This document shows, in pieces, positions 1-8,739 of a stretch of 64,000 nt of DNA. Source of the DNA: Leisingera sp. SS27 (GTDB lineage Bacteria > Pseudomonadota > Alphaproteobacteria > Rhodobacterales > Rhodobacteraceae); NCBI RefSeq assembly GCF_028368855.1, contig NZ_JAQNCY010000016.1, positions 46,616-110,615 of the forward strand. The letters are read 5' to 3'. The stretch's first letter is position 1. Each line of letters starts with the position of its first letter. The notes beneath the pieces were generated by a model that worked only from the letters and a program-made list of their open reading frames with translations, did no database searches and was not told the origin of the DNA. A program made the position numbers and the translations under genes.

Positions 1-1
1 G

Positions 2-2983
2 GCCGGGGCGGCTGCCAGCGGCTATTACAAGGAAGAAGGCTATTACAAAGCGGGTACAGAGGAGGGCGAACGGGCGGCCACCTGGTTCGGAAAGGCCGCG
101 GACGAAAACGGCCTGAGCGGCTTTGTCGATGACAGGCACTTTGCACAACTGCTCGATGGCGAAGCACCGGACGGCAAGCTGATGGGCCGCTATGTGGACG
201 GCGAACGCCAGCACCGCCCTGGCCTCGACCTTACCTTTTCTGCGTCCAAATCGGCTTCAGTGGCCGCCCTGGTGATTGGCGACAAACGCATAATTGAAGC
301 CCATGACGCCGCAGTGCGCGCGGCTATGGCAGTGGTGGAAGAGCGGTTTATTAAAACGCGCTTCCAGCAAGACGGGGAAATCGTCACGAAAAACGGGGAA
401 GGAATTATTGCCGGAATTTACCGACACGACACCTCCCGCGCGCTTGATCCGAATTTGCACAGCCACGCCGTCATTGCCAACATGGTGACAAACGAAAACG
501 GCGGATATTCCGCAATTCGGAATGAGTCTGTTTACAAAAACAGGAAACTCATCACCGAGATTTACCGATCCGATTTTGAAAATCGGATGGCAGATCTTGG
601 TATCGCCACAGAGCGGGGAAAATACGGAGAGGTGAATATCTCCGGCATTTCCCAGGAAGTGACAGAAGCCTTTTCAAAGCGGCGGCAGGAAATAATGAAT
701 GCGCTTAACCAAAAGGGTGCCGAATACTCTGCTGATACCGCTAGTAAAGCCGCACTTGCCACGCGGGCAGCCAAACATAAAGAAATCGACCGGGATGCGT
801 TGCGGGTAACCTGGCGCGAAGACGCACTTGCGGCCGGTCTTGGCCGGGATCAGCTGGACCTTGGCAGAATGGGTCACGCCGCCCCGCAGCCTGTGGTGCC
901 ACTCGATCAGCAGCGCCCGATCGAACCCCTCGCGGAATCCGGCCAACCGTCCGGAGTGTTCGAGAAGGCCAAGGCCATGCTGTCCAGTGCTGCGGCAGTG
1001 GCGCGCGTGGAGACTGACCCCCGGCAGGCTGTAAACCGCGCCGTCGAGCACATCAGCGAACGGGAATCCGCCTACAGCAGGGCAGATCTCACGGTGGCGG
1101 CGATGCATTTCGCTTACCGCTCTGACTTCAAGGCGGTAGATGCGGAAATCAATCGCCAGATCAAGGCTGGCAGGCTGTTTGAAAGCGGTGAAGACGGGCA
1201 AATCCTGACAGACAAGGCATCTGTGGAACTGGAACGCTCTATCCTAGCAACCTGGCGGAAGGCAGAAAAAAGTGGCGGCCTCGAACTCCCGTCAGAACAG
1301 GGGCGCTCGGGAGACAATCTCTTGGCTCGCAGGCTGAGCGTTGTCCGTTCCTTGACCGACGGCCAGCGCGCAGCCATCGAAACTTCCCTGACCGGAAACG
1401 GTCGCTACGTCGGCATTCAGGGTTATGCTGGGACGGGTAAGACCTTCATGCTGGAAAGCACCAAGGAAGCCCTGACCCGTATGGAACATTATGCCGGTCA
1501 GAGCGGGTATGAGGTGAAAGGCTATGCGCCCAGCCACCAAGCGGTGAGTGAGCTGAACAAGGTTCTGGGCAGCGCCGAGACCCTGGCGAAAGTGGTCACG
1601 GCCGAGCGCCACCATCCGCAGGACGTGGACAACAGCAGAACCATTCTTGTGGTCGATGAAGCATCTATGGTGTCCGCCCAGGACATGCGTAGCTTCATGG
1701 ATTACGCGGAGCGCACCGGTGCCCCGCGCGTCGTCTTCGTTGGCGATACGCAGCAGCTCGATGCGGTAGCCGCCGGTCAGCCATTCGCCCAGATGCAGAA
1801 GGCCGGGATGCGGACGGCTGTCATGGATGAAATCCGCCGACAGCGGAACGATGATTTAAAAGCAGCAGTCTATCACTCCATCCGGGGCGAAATCACGGAA
1901 GCATTCAACCGTTTGGAAGACAACGTTCTGAAGGTGGATGACCCTCGGCAAGAGGCTGCAGAAAGGTTCCTTGCTCTCACCCCCGCGGAGCGGCAGGGGA
2001 CCCGGATCCTCGCCCTCACAAACGCCGCACGCGCAGAAATCAACGAGGCGGTACGCGGCGGCCTCCGGCAGGAAGGCCGCATCGCCTCCGATGAAGTCAA
2101 GGTGAACGGTCTGCTGAACCGCCAGCTCACCGAGGCCATGCTTGCCGACGCCCGCAGCTACGCCCCTGGCGATGTCGTCATGTCCGTGGCGACAAGCAAA
2201 GAATACGGCCTAAAGAAGAACGGCCTTTATGTGGTTCGGGAAGCTGATCACAGGGGCAATAAGCTGACCGTTGAGCATGAGGAAACCGGTGTCCGGACCA
2301 CCCTGCCCCTGGCTGCGAAGTTCAATCAGCGGGAGCTTGGAAAGGCGCTGGTAGCCTATGAGCGCGAGGCCAGAGGCATGGCTGAAGGCGACCAGGTGCG
2401 GTTTCGGATCACAGACCCGGAAAGCGGCATCAAGAACGGTTTGCGGGCTGAAATCAAATCAACTAGGGGTGGAGTGATTGAGGCCGAAACGCAGGAAGGA
2501 TCGCGCATCGCCATTCCCGCTGACAGCCTCGCAGCCCGTGGCTTGGAACACGATTATGCAGCCACCGCGCACGCCGTTCAGGGCGAGTCCGTTGACAGGG
2601 TGATTGTGGCAATGCGCTCCACAGAGCGGCTGGCGACCCAGAAGAGTTTTTACGTTGAAATCAGCCGGGCACGGGATGAGGCGATGCTGCTGACTGAAGA
2701 TCCGGACCGGCTGTCCAAAACCATCGAGAACGAAACCGGGATCCGCCAGACCGCGCTCGATGCCTGGCTGGACGGCCGCCTCGCTGGCGCCCGCGCCCGC
2801 CAACCGGAAGAAGAACAAACCCGCGAGGACCCACAGGTGAAGCCTGAGGCTGTGAAGGAAAAAGAGGCCAAGGAGAAGGAGCCGGACACCCCTGCCCTGC
2901 CCGGCCTTTTCGATGAGAAACTTAAAGAAGTTGAAAAGCAGGCTGAAATCGTCCTGCAGAGAGACAAGGACATTGAACGATGA
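2..2983 (+). CDS. traI: TraI, MobF relaxase-helicase (5' end outside window)
   Basis: Conjugative relaxase that nicks oriT, stays bound to the transferred strand and unwinds it. The frame is open from base 2, giving about 993 visible residues; by comparison with TrwC only some ten N-terminal residues are missing. The paired catalytic tyrosines are visible (tat-tac at 23-28 and 41-46), followed by HRPGLDLTFSASKS and the metal-binding histidines of LDPNLHSHAVIAN. A RecD-like helicase follows: Walker A GYAGTGKT near residue 476, Walker B VVDEAS near 550, and the late motif HAVQGES. The C terminus is a charged Lys/Glu tail. It overlaps the next gene by 4 bp (ATGA), suggesting translational coupling. 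Family assignment is secure; the natural start lies upstream of base 1. Confidence 0.95.
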   Translation, partial: AGAAASGYYKEEGYYKAGTEEGERAATWFGKAADENGLSGFVDDRHFAQLLDGEAPDGKLMGRYVDGERQHRPGLDLTFSASKSASVAALVIGDKRIIEAHDAAVRAAMAVVEERFIKTRFQQDGEIVTKNGEGIIAGIYRHDTSRALDPNLHSHAVIANMVTNENGGYSAIRNESVYKNRKLITEIYRSDFENRMADLGIATERGKYGEVNISGISQEVTEAFSKRRQEIMNALNQKGAEYSADTASKAALATRAAKHKEIDRDALRVTWREDALAAGLGRDQLDLGRMGHAAPQPVVPLDQQRPIEPLAESGQPSGVFEKAKAMLSSAAAVARVETDPRQAVNRAVEHISERESAYSRADLTVAAMHFAYRSDFKAVDAEINRQIKAGRLFESGEDGQILTDKASVELERSILATWRKAEKSGGLELPSEQGRSGDNLLARRLSVVRSLTDGQRAAIETSLTGNGRYVGIQGYAGTGKTFMLESTKEALTRMEHYAGQSGYEVKGYAPSHQAVSELNKVLGSAETLAKVVTAERHHPQDVDNSRTILVVDEASMVSAQDMRSFMDYAERTGAPRVVFVGDTQQLDAVAAGQPFAQMQKAGMRTAVMDEIRRQRNDDLKAAVYHSIRGEITEAFNRLEDNVLKVDDPRQEAAERFLALTPAERQGTRILALTNAARAEINEAVRGGLRQEGRIASDEVKVNGLLNRQLTEAMLADARSYAPGDVVMSVATSKEYGLKKNGLYVVREADHRGNKLTVEHEETGVRTTLPLAAKFNQRELGKALVAYEREARGMAEGDQVRFRITDPESGIKNGLRAEIKSTRGGVIEAETQEGSRIAIPADSLAARGLEHDYAATAHAVQGESVDRVIVAMRSTERLATQKSFYVEISRARDEAMLLTEDPDRLSKTIENETGIRQTALDAWLDGRLAGARARQPEEEQTREDPQVKPEAVKEKEAKEKEPDTPALPGLFDEKLKEVEKQAEIVLQRDKDIER

Positions 2984-3471
2984 GCGAGACACCCCAGAAC
3001 GTCCGTATCGTGCTCGGCCCTGTGGCCCGGCAGCTGATCGACGGCGCAGGAGAGAACCGCCCCAAGGCATTGGACGATGCGATTACTGCCCTTCTGGAAG
3101 GGCAGAAAAGCGGGCAGGCAGAAGCCCCTGAACAGGCCCCGCTGGACACTCGTTTGGCGTCCCTGGAGGCTGCGATGGAGCGCCAAACCGAAGCGCTCCG
3201 GAACCTCTCCTATACCGCGTCACTGGAGCTGAAAATGACCCGCATCCTGATTGCCTCCCTGATGAGTGAGGGCAATGAGGATCAGCAGACTCTCCTTGCT
3301 TTGGCCTCCCAGGCCACCGAAGAGGTTCAATCAAAACTGCAGTTGCTTGAAGATTCCGAGATTGAGAAACTGCGGGAAAACGAGGCATCGGTTCAAACGG
3401 CGATCCTGCGCGATTTAGAGCGTGGCGGCATAGAAAACGAACCGGCAGCAGAGGCGGAGATTGAGCGATGA
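2980..3471 (+). CDS. hypothetical coiled-coil protein next to traI
   Basis: 163 residues, overlapping traI by 4 bp, so probably translated with it. The sequence is rich in Ala, Glu, Leu and Gln. It has an N-terminal segment (MSETPQNVRIVLGPVARQL) that could hold a small DNA-binding fold and long helical, coiled-coil-prone stretches after residue 45. No catalytic motif is visible. Position suggests a relaxosome accessory role, which is inference only. Confidence 0.75.
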   Translation: MSETPQNVRIVLGPVARQLIDGAGENRPKALDDAITALLEGQKSGQAEAPEQAPLDTRLASLEAAMERQTEALRNLSYTASLELKMTRILIASLMSEGNEDQQTLLALASQATEEVQSKLQLLEDSEIEKLRENEASVQTAILRDLERGGIENEPAAEAEIER

Positions 3472-4646
3472 TGAGCTTCATGAAGCGGTCCGAAACCGGC
3501 CAGTACCGGGCTGCCATGCCGTGCCATTCGCGTGGCATGGCATGGCACAGCTCTGCCACAACCCCTGCCACGGGCCATTTTGGGGCCTCTGGACCCCTTA
3601 AAAATACGGGTTCACAGGGTGCTGCCACTCCTAAATTGACAAAATGCCAATTTTGTCAATTAAATCAGCGATTTGCGCTGATTTGCAGCTTGCTGCGTTA
3701 TGTGTGGACCTTCTATGAGGACCGAAGGGCCGAATTGGGCGTTGCTGGCCCGAACCATCAGGGAGGGCTGAGCCAAAAGCCCGCCAACGAGGCGGCGCAA
3801 AGCGCCTCAACTCCCCTCTGGGGTCAGAAGCCAAGGACTGCCCTTTCGGGCCTCCTGATGGCGCTCCTGGCTCCTGCGGCTGTCTCTGCCGGAGACTGGT
3901 CCAGCTCCGGCAGCTTCGACCTGAAAGAGACCACTGAAATCCGCGAAAGTCTGGCCTCGGCTCCGGCTTCCTCCCAGGGCGGCTGGAACTTCGCCACGAG
4001 AGAAAGTGAGTGGGTTGCCCTTGATGCCTTTGAACGCTCGCGGCCGGGAAAGCAGCCCCCTGCCCCGGCCACCTTCCGCCTTCCCTCCGGCTCCAATGTC
4101 GAGCAGCTGTTTGCCCTCATTGCATTTGCTGAAGCTCCCGGCGGCCGCTATGACGCGATCCATCACGGCGCCAAGGTGAAGCCCGGCAAGAAACCCTCGC
4201 AGATGACGCTTGCGGAAATCTACGCCTGGATCGACCGCACGCCGGGCCAGCCCCATGCCATCGGAAATTTCCAGATCATACCTTCGACTTTGCTTAACTT
4301 GCAGAAACGTCTGGGCCTGCCTGGCGGAACCCTGTTCAGTCGGGAGACACAGAACCGTATGGCCGCGCTTCTGATTTCGGACGCCGGGTATCAGAAGTTC
4401 GCGGCTGGCCGGATGTCACGTTCACAATTCATGGACAACCTGGCGCGCATTTGGGCTGGCCTGCCGCTGGTGTCCGGCAAGTCCGCCTATCATGGGTATG
4501 CTGGAAACCGCGCAACCATCACACGGGCGTTTTATAGCGAGCAAATGGAAAGGATCTTTGGCTCCGGTAAGGCAACGGTGACCACTGCCTCCTCTGCTCC
4601 GTCCACAAAGCCATCGGCCGCTGGCTGGACCGGGCTTGGGCAATGA
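3468..4646 (+). CDS. lytic-transglycosylase/muramidase-like secreted protein
   Basis: Likely a peptidoglycan hydrolase that opens the wall for the transfer channel. The recognisable domain is the C-terminal ~190 residues. It has AFAEAPGGRYDAIHHGA, then the GNFQIIPSTL turn and SAYHGYAGNRATI, reminiscent of phage-type lysozymes; the Glu of FAEAPGG is a plausible acid. A signal-peptide-like stretch (LSGLLMALLAPAAVSAG) ends near residue 140. The first ATG overlaps the previous stop (ATGA), but the first ~130 codons span three palindromes and look non-coding. Translation may therefore begin further in; an ATG at 3858 keeps only the hydrophobic core. The end is certain, the start is not. Confidence 0.75.
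   Translation: MMSFMKRSETGQYRAAMPCHSRGMAWHSSATTPATGHFGASGPLKNTGSQGAATPKLTKCQFCQLNQRFALICSLLRYVWTFYEDRRAELGVAGPNHQGGLSQKPANEAAQSASTPLWGQKPRTALSGLLMALLAPAAVSAGDWSSSGSFDLKETTEIRESLASAPASSQGGWNFATRESEWVALDAFERSRPGKQPPAPATFRLPSGSNVEQLFALIAFAEAPGGRYDAIHHGAKVKPGKKPSQMTLAEIYAWIDRTPGQPHAIGNFQIIPSTLLNLQKRLGLPGGTLFSRETQNRMAALLISDAGYQKFAAGRMSRSQFMDNLARIWAGLPLVSGKSAYHGYAGNRATITRAFYSEQMERIFGSGKATVTTASSAPSTKPSAAGWTGLGQ
3512..3684. promoter_or_regulatory. three consecutive inverted repeats, candidate oriT
   Basis: Three palindromes lie in 173 bp just after the traI operon. The first has 15-bp arms at 3512-3526 and 3533-3547 (6-nt loop, one mismatch). The second has perfect 11-bp arms at 3634-3644 and 3651-3661 (6-nt spacer). 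The third has perfect 9-bp arms at 3662-3670 and 3676-3684 (5-nt loop). Inverted repeats beside a nick site are typical of oriT, and relaxase genes usually lie near it. No nick sequence could be recognised, so the oriT call is inference. The segment sits in the doubtful 5' part of the next reading frame. Confidence 0.4.
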
Positions 4647-5122
4647 TGCAGCGAGGCCAGCTGGCAGATCCTGCAGCACGAAACAGACAAGCGCCAGGAT
4701 TTAGGAAATCCACTTTAAGGCGAACTAGGCGACGGAAACAGACCGAGGCAGAACGCCCGATTCAGCTACAGTCCGAGCGCTTGTATGAGGTCTTCAAATG
4801 CGACATGAAAGCAGCGGACTATGCGCTGAAGGCGGCAGCTATGATTGTGGTGGCTGGCGCTCTCTCAGGAGGGGCTTACAGCGTGCTCAAGTCTACCAGC
4901 AGCTTCGTGCATGTGCTCTTTCCGATAGCCGGGTTTGCAGGCACCGCCGCCTTGCTGTGGGTTGCCTGTCAGCTCTTGTTTGCATTTGCTCTTTCCCTGG
5001 ACAAGTCAGGCAGACTTCGACGCGCCACGCACCTGGTGCAAGTGGTAGCGGCCATTTTCATCGCCGCTATTATCGGCCAGTTGTTCCCTCTGTTCGTGAT
5101 GATCTGGACGGCCGGCCTATGA
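4643..5122 (+). CDS. hypothetical inner-membrane protein
   Basis: 159 residues starting within a 4-bp overlap with the transglycosylase-like gene. A basic N-terminal region (RKSTLRRTRRRKQ) precedes three hydrophobic segments near residues 60-80, 88-112 and 130-155. An internal ATG at 4805 would give a shorter protein starting just before the first membrane helix. Function unknown; the coupling suggests a transfer-related accessory. Confidence 0.65.
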   Translation: MMQRGQLADPAARNRQAPGFRKSTLRRTRRRKQTEAERPIQLQSERLYEVFKCDMKAADYALKAAAMIVVAGALSGGAYSVLKSTSSFVHVLFPIAGFAGTAALLWVACQLLFAFALSLDKSGRLRRATHLVQVVAAIFIAAIIGQLFPLFVMIWTAGL

Positions 5123-5127
5123 TCCGA

Positions 5128-5469
5128 TCAGCCCCGCCTCCACTCCCGGTATTCGTCCAGCGTCCGGTAAAACCCACCGGACCCGATCCCGAGCAGGAAG
5201 AGAAAGTACACGGCAGCAAAAAGCCCTGACCAGACGCCGAAGATCGAGGCCCAGGATACGGTCAGAATAAAGAGTGCGTAGTGTCCTGTCAGCTGCCCCT
5301 CCAACCCTTTGACAGCCTCGGTCTGAAGCCGGGGCGACTCTGACTGTAACACGTTTCCGGTTAATTTTCTGGACCGCCCTTGCTGTACCGGAACTGACAG
5401 TTGATCTCCCTGGCTAACCTGCAGGAGTATCCAAAGCACTTCGGGCAGCTCTAGCGGTGCAGACTTCAA
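5128..5469 (-). CDS. small hypothetical membrane protein
   Basis: The C-terminal half carries two adjacent hydrophobic helices (YALFILTVSWASIFGV and GLFAAVYFLFLLGIG) and a charged end (YRTLDEYREWRRG). This looks like a genuine small membrane protein facing the plus-strand genes. The 5' end is unclear: the full 113 residues need a TTG start without a clear ribosome-binding site, and an internal GTG would give a shorter form. No homolog recognised. Confidence 0.4.
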   Translation of the reverse strand: MKSAPLELPEVLWILLQVSQGDQLSVPVQQGRSRKLTGNVLQSESPRLQTEAVKGLEGQLTGHYALFILTVSWASIFGVWSGLFAAVYFLFLLGIGSGGFYRTLDEYREWRRG

Positions 5470-5512
5470 GGTTTGTGAGCAAACCGCTCAACAGACCTGC
5501 TTCGAAATGAAA

Positions 5513-5541
5513 AGGCCAAGGTGTTTTGAACACCTCGGCCT
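5513..5541 (-). terminator. intrinsic terminator of the H-NS gene
   Basis: On the minus strand GGCCGAGGTGTT pairs with AACACCTTGGCC around a CAA loop and is followed by TTTT. It lies about 50 bp past the H-NS stop codon. The plus strand also has a T-rich tract after the stem, so it may work in both directions. Confidence 0.8.
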
Positions 5542-5589
5542 CTGTCATTTTTCTGGTAGGAGCAGGAAATCTTGAGCCCTGTCAGCTCG

Positions 5590-5901
5590 TCATGTGATTT
5601 CCAGGTCTGTAAGGTCAGCTCCGCCCTGCAGCACCTCGTTGATCCATTTGGGTTTGCGGCCCCTGCCCGTCCAGGTTTGGTCTGGGTTCCCCGGGTTCCT
5701 GTATTTCGGGACCGCCTTCCCCTTTGGTCTCTTCACGGCTGACGTAAAAACGTCCTCCAGCGAAAATCCGAATTCACCTACGGCCTTTTCCGCCGCCAGA
5801 TGTGCCGCTCTCAGATCTTCTTTTTGCCGCACGTCAATCGCGTTTGCCAGTTCGGCCTGAAGCTGCTTCAATTCGGCAGACGACATTGCTTTCAAATCCA
5901 T
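5590..5901 (-). CDS. H-NS family nucleoid protein (HvrA-like)
   Basis: Small DNA-binding protein that coats AT-rich DNA and silences acquired genes; plasmid copies often limit the fitness cost of the plasmid. The C-terminal signature YRNPGNPDQTWTGRGRKPKW is the H-NS DNA-binding motif as found in HvrA/Spb of Rhodobacter. The N-terminal half is a helical dimerisation region (MDLKAMSSAELKQLQ). The start at 5901 is chosen because AGGA lies six bases upstream; an in-frame ATG at 5907 and a longer form from 5934 are less well supported. Confidence 0.85.
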   Translation of the reverse strand: MDLKAMSSAELKQLQAELANAIDVRQKEDLRAAHLAAEKAVGEFGFSLEDVFTSAVKRPKGKAVPKYRNPGNPDQTWTGRGRKPKWINEVLQGGADLTDLEIT

Positions 5902-5986
5902 TGCCATTCCTATAACTTTGCCTCTGGTGAGCACTGAATAGTTTAGCGACTAAAAAAAATCCAGAATATCCTCTGCGCGTAGAAAA

Positions 5987-6373
5987 CTACCCGCACCAAC
6001 TTTGTCTCCGCCCTCCTCTATATGGACGTGCTAGTCCTTCAGAAATCAGAATACTGCCCAGGTCGTGCCCGTGAAGAAAAATACGGGCAAGCCCCCTACC
6101 GTATTTATCCCGGCCAGGAAGCACAATGAAATCGACCGTTCCGGCTTCCCTGACCAGTTGGCGAGCACGGCGTGTCGCTTCATCGCCAAGGGCTTTTTCA
6201 TACCGGCACTGCGGCTTGTATGTTTCCGGGGTGTCGTAACCCACAAGCCGGAACCGATCGTTTCCAACATCGGCCGTGTCACCGTCGATCAGATATATGT
6301 CCCGGCTGCTTAACGGTGCTGCTTGGGCCACGGCAGCCGAGACTAGAAAGAGTATTGCAGCAAGGAACCTCAT
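5987..6373 (-). CDS. secreted thermonuclease (SNase family)
   Basis: 128 residues with an N-terminal signal peptide ending AVAQAAP. The staphylococcal nuclease fold is indicated by DGDT, FRLVGYDTPET and DKYGRGLARIF, which supply the usual Asp, Arg and Glu active-site residues. Predicted Ca-dependent nuclease acting outside the cytoplasm. Its start overlaps the stop of the upstream membrane-protein gene (ATGA), so the two form one unit. Confidence 0.85.
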   Translation of the reverse strand: MRFLAAILFLVSAAVAQAAPLSSRDIYLIDGDTADVGNDRFRLVGYDTPETYKPQCRYEKALGDEATRRARQLVREAGTVDFIVLPGRDKYGRGLARIFLHGHDLGSILISEGLARPYRGGRRQSWCG

Positions 6374-7029
6374 GCCGGGGCCTCGAAAACGCGTTCAGCT
6401 TTATTGGCTGGCAAGCGCTCTCCCCTGTGGTTCAGCGGCCATCCGGTTTGATCGGTATCCTTTTCCAGCTCGGGGGCGAGATAGAAACCCGGCGCCCAGC
6501 GTTCAGCACCGCAAGAGCACCGCTCCAACCGATCGGTCGCTCGCACTATCGGCAGATCGTTCTTGAAGCGCGGCCAGCCAAGCGTTGCAAAGCCGGCGCA
6601 CCTCATGCTTCCTGGGCCACCCGCTGGCTTGAATTCGCATTCGTGTTCTCCCCTACCGCCTGGAAGAGTTTTGGAGGGCAAGGAAAATCCGTCGCGCACT
6701 ATTTGCAAAGGGTTCAGGCCGAGTACAACTCCCACCGCAGTCACGGTTATAAATAACAAGGGGTATCCGTGCTGGAGCATTGGCGCCTCCTGGATCACCA
6801 CTAAGACGTCAGCTGCTGCCACTGCGAGCAAGCCAGCTCTGAAAATGTCGAAACAGAAGTATGCGAACGGCGCGGTAAGCATGTTTGCCAGTCCGAAGTC
6901 GCCAAGGCGCAAATTTCGCAGGGCAGCTGCTATACAGAAAATTGCGACACCGCAGAAAAACCAAGCATACCCGATGTAAGGTGCGGCGTCTCTGGCCTGG
7001 TCGAGGACGACCCAAAAATCTTGAAACAT
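6370..7029 (-). CDS. hypothetical membrane protein upstream of the nuclease
   Basis: About 219 residues starting at MFQDFWVVLDQARD. Hydrophobic segments include YAWFFCGVAIFCIAA, a second pair around residues 50-85, and YPLLFITVTAVGVVLG. The C-terminal ~90 residues are soluble and contain CSCG followed by WAPGFY. The reading frame stays open further upstream, but that part is Arg/His-rich and not protein-like. Translationally coupled to the nuclease; it might assist its export or immunity, which is speculation. Confidence 0.6.
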   Translation of the reverse strand: MFQDFWVVLDQARDAAPYIGYAWFFCGVAIFCIAAALRNLRLGDFGLANMLTAPFAYFCFDIFRAGLLAVAAADVLVVIQEAPMLQHGYPLLFITVTAVGVVLGLNPLQIVRDGFSLPSKTLPGGRGEHECEFKPAGGPGSMRCAGFATLGWPRFKNDLPIVRATDRLERCSCGAERWAPGFYLAPELEKDTDQTGWPLNHRGERLPANKAERVFEAPA

Positions 7030-7061
7030 TCTGAAACCTATATGCCTATGTGGATGCCCGG

Positions 7062-7577
7062 TTAGCGAGCTTTGGAAATCACCCCGTCTGTCCGGATCGC
7101 CGCGAAGTCTGAGGCTGTTCGTCTGGACATTTCCACGCCGTCTCCTGACATGATCGCTTCGACGTGATCTGTCACTTTGATCACGGAACCGTCCGCCTCG
7201 ATGGCTGTTAGATCTCCATCCCGCGTGTGGGAAACAGAACCATCGGCCTTGATGCGGATCCACGCGCCGTTGACTTGTACAGCAACCTCGTAATCATCGA
7301 CCTTGATCCCCTGCCATCCTTGAGCTGGATCCCGGCGTAGGACTATTTGATCCGGGCGCAGTTTGATTTGCACGTCGCCGTTTTCAGTTTGGTCAGACGC
7401 TTTGACCACCACGAACGCCTCTTGCTCGGCCGGATCCCGGTGAATAGACGCGTTGCCATTTCTGGGCGGCCACAGTTTGGCGGCCTCCCGCTGGTTTCCT
7501 GACTGGTCCCTGTGAAACCCGATGTACATCTGCGCCGAACGCCAAGTCCGGTTCAATCCTTCAGACAACATGTTCAT
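7062..7577 (-). CDS. hypothetical protein with repeated DG motifs
   Basis: The start at 7577 is favoured because it forms an ATGA overlap with the VapC stop. The C-terminal half repeats short units built on Asp-Gly (KADGSVSHT, EADGSVIKV, SGDGVEMS, RTDGVISK), suggesting a beta-solenoid or repetitive beta-sheet fold. No family recognised. Being coupled to vapBC it may be an accessory of that module or a passenger. Confidence 0.65.
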   Translation of the reverse strand: MNMLSEGLNRTWRSAQMYIGFHRDQSGNQREAAKLWPPRNGNASIHRDPAEQEAFVVVKASDQTENGDVQIKLRPDQIVLRRDPAQGWQGIKVDDYEVAVQVNGAWIRIKADGSVSHTRDGDLTAIEADGSVIKVTDHVEAIMSGDGVEMSRRTASDFAAIRTDGVISKAR

Positions 7578-7966
7578 GACTGCCAATCCTCATATTGCAG
7601 GCCCGGGACTCTGCTAAATTCTTTGACGTTGTGGGTGATCAGCGCCAGAGACCGGGAAACAGCCTGCCCCGCAATCAGCACATCATAGGGGCCAATCGGG
7701 TTGCCCTGCCGTTTCAGCTCTGCCCGGATCTCGCCTGCCGCCCTGCCGTCGCTTTCTGAGAAATCCAGAACTTCGAACCGCAGTGCCTCAATGCGTGCAA
7801 GGTTGGCCTCAACCTTCTGGCTCTTATAAGCGCCGAAGTACAGCTCGTGCATCACAACTGACGGGACGCCAAAGTCCCTGGGTGCGAATTCGGAAAGCCG
7901 CTCGATTACATTGCTGTTTCCAGCGATGATGGCGATGACAGCATTGGTGTCGAGCAGGAACTTCAT
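7574..7966 (-). CDS. vapC: VapC-type PIN-domain toxin
   Basis: PIN-domain ribonuclease; VapC toxins cleave structured RNA such as tRNA and are neutralised by VapB. 130 residues, usual length. The acidic PIN residues are visible: D6 in LLDTNAV, E41 in HELYFG, D95 in GPYDVLIAG and the THN motif near 112. The start overlaps the antitoxin stop by 4 bp. Likely stabilises the plasmid by post-segregational killing. Confidence 0.92.
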   Translation of the reverse strand: MKFLLDTNAVIAIIAGNSNVIERLSEFAPRDFGVPSVVMHELYFGAYKSQKVEANLARIEALRFEVLDFSESDGRAAGEIRAELKRQGNPIGPYDVLIAGQAVSRSLALITHNVKEFSRVPGLQYEDWQS

Positions 7967-8229
7967 TCGAAAACGTCCAGTCCTGGCCGGTCTTGCTGCG
8001 GAACTTCTTCAGTTGCTGCATCCACAGCATCTTGATCCAAAGGCCCGAGTTCGTGCAGCTCCTTCAGCCACCTCCAGTCCTCTTCAATTGGCTCCAGGAT
8101 GACCTTGCCCCCTTCAGCCCGAATACGGACTTCATCAGTGCTGAAGCGAAACTCCTTAGGAAGCCGCACCGCCTGGGAACGACCTGTCATGAAAACCTTT
8201 GCTCTCGATGGTTCAGTAGTACTTGGCAT
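7963..8229 (-). CDS. vapB: VapB-type AbrB-fold antitoxin
   Basis: 88 residues. The N-terminal swapped-hairpin AbrB/SpoVT-like DNA-binding domain (AKVFMTGRSQAVRLPKEFRF) is followed by an acidic C-terminal tail expected to wrap the toxin. GGAGG lies eight bases before the ATG, which fixes the start at 8229 rather than a longer upstream alternative. It is expected to repress its own promoter with VapC. Confidence 0.92.
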   Translation of the reverse strand: MPSTTEPSRAKVFMTGRSQAVRLPKEFRFSTDEVRIRAEGGKVILEPIEEDWRWLKELHELGPLDQDAVDAATEEVPQQDRPGLDVFE

Positions 8230-8241
8230 TGCGCGGCCTCC

Positions 8242-8255
8242 TTGATACATATCAA
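8242..8255. promoter_or_regulatory. candidate VapBC operator
   Basis: Perfect 6-bp inverted repeat TTGATA-CA-TATCAA placed 13 bp upstream of the vapB start, in an AT-rich stretch containing ATAATATATA. AbrB-type antitoxins bind such palindromes to autoregulate. Confidence 0.5.
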
Positions 8256-8444
8256 TAATATATACCACCAGCATTAGAACTCAAGAGCTAGCACTCCAAA
8301 ATGAGTGAGAAGACCGTTATTTTTCAGCAAACTGGCAAGATTTAACTCAAAGGGGTTTCGCGTGCCGCAATCAGAAACATGGTGGCATCACCAACCAGCA
8401 AAACGCCTATTGCCCCTGGCAGCCTTTGATCACCTTCTAGGTCT

Positions 8445-8600
8445 TTGCGTACTCAGCACGTCACCAAAGCAGGTATCTTCGTTGATGATCAGCCCTGTAA
8501 CTATACACCCTACAATCAAATATTGACTGCATTGTCGGACCATTTTGGTGCCTCGAAGCGGGCTATTGAAATCAGGCTAAAGAGAGCGGGCCTCGTTACA
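8445..8600 (+). pseudogene. C-terminal remnant resembling an ImmA/IrrE-type regulator
   Basis: The segment encodes ILTALSDHFGASKRAIEIRL followed by KRAGLVTD, which matches the C-terminal winged-helix part common behind ImmA/IrrE metallopeptidase domains. No HExxH peptidase motif is found upstream, so only the tail remains. With the next fragment it marks 8.23-8.74 kb as decayed sequence. Confidence 0.4.
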
Positions 8601-8607
8601 GATATGC

Positions 8608-8739
8608 GTGGCACAGGCTCTGCAAATGGAAGCTGATGGCGCGACCCGCGAAGAGCGAGCCAAAGCGATTGGATGCAGCCGGGCGACTTTGCAGCGGAAA
8701 GTTAACCCCAGGAATTCGCCCTTCAGACCCGCTCAATGA
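8608..8739 (+). pseudogene. HTH fragment resembling a recombinase tail
   Basis: A short frame reads MEADGATREERAKAIGCSRA then TLQRKV and ends at a TGA. The pattern resembles the C-terminal helix-turn-helix of serine resolvases or invertases. It lies in a different frame from the preceding remnant. No catalytic domain is present. Low confidence because the match is short. Confidence 0.25.
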
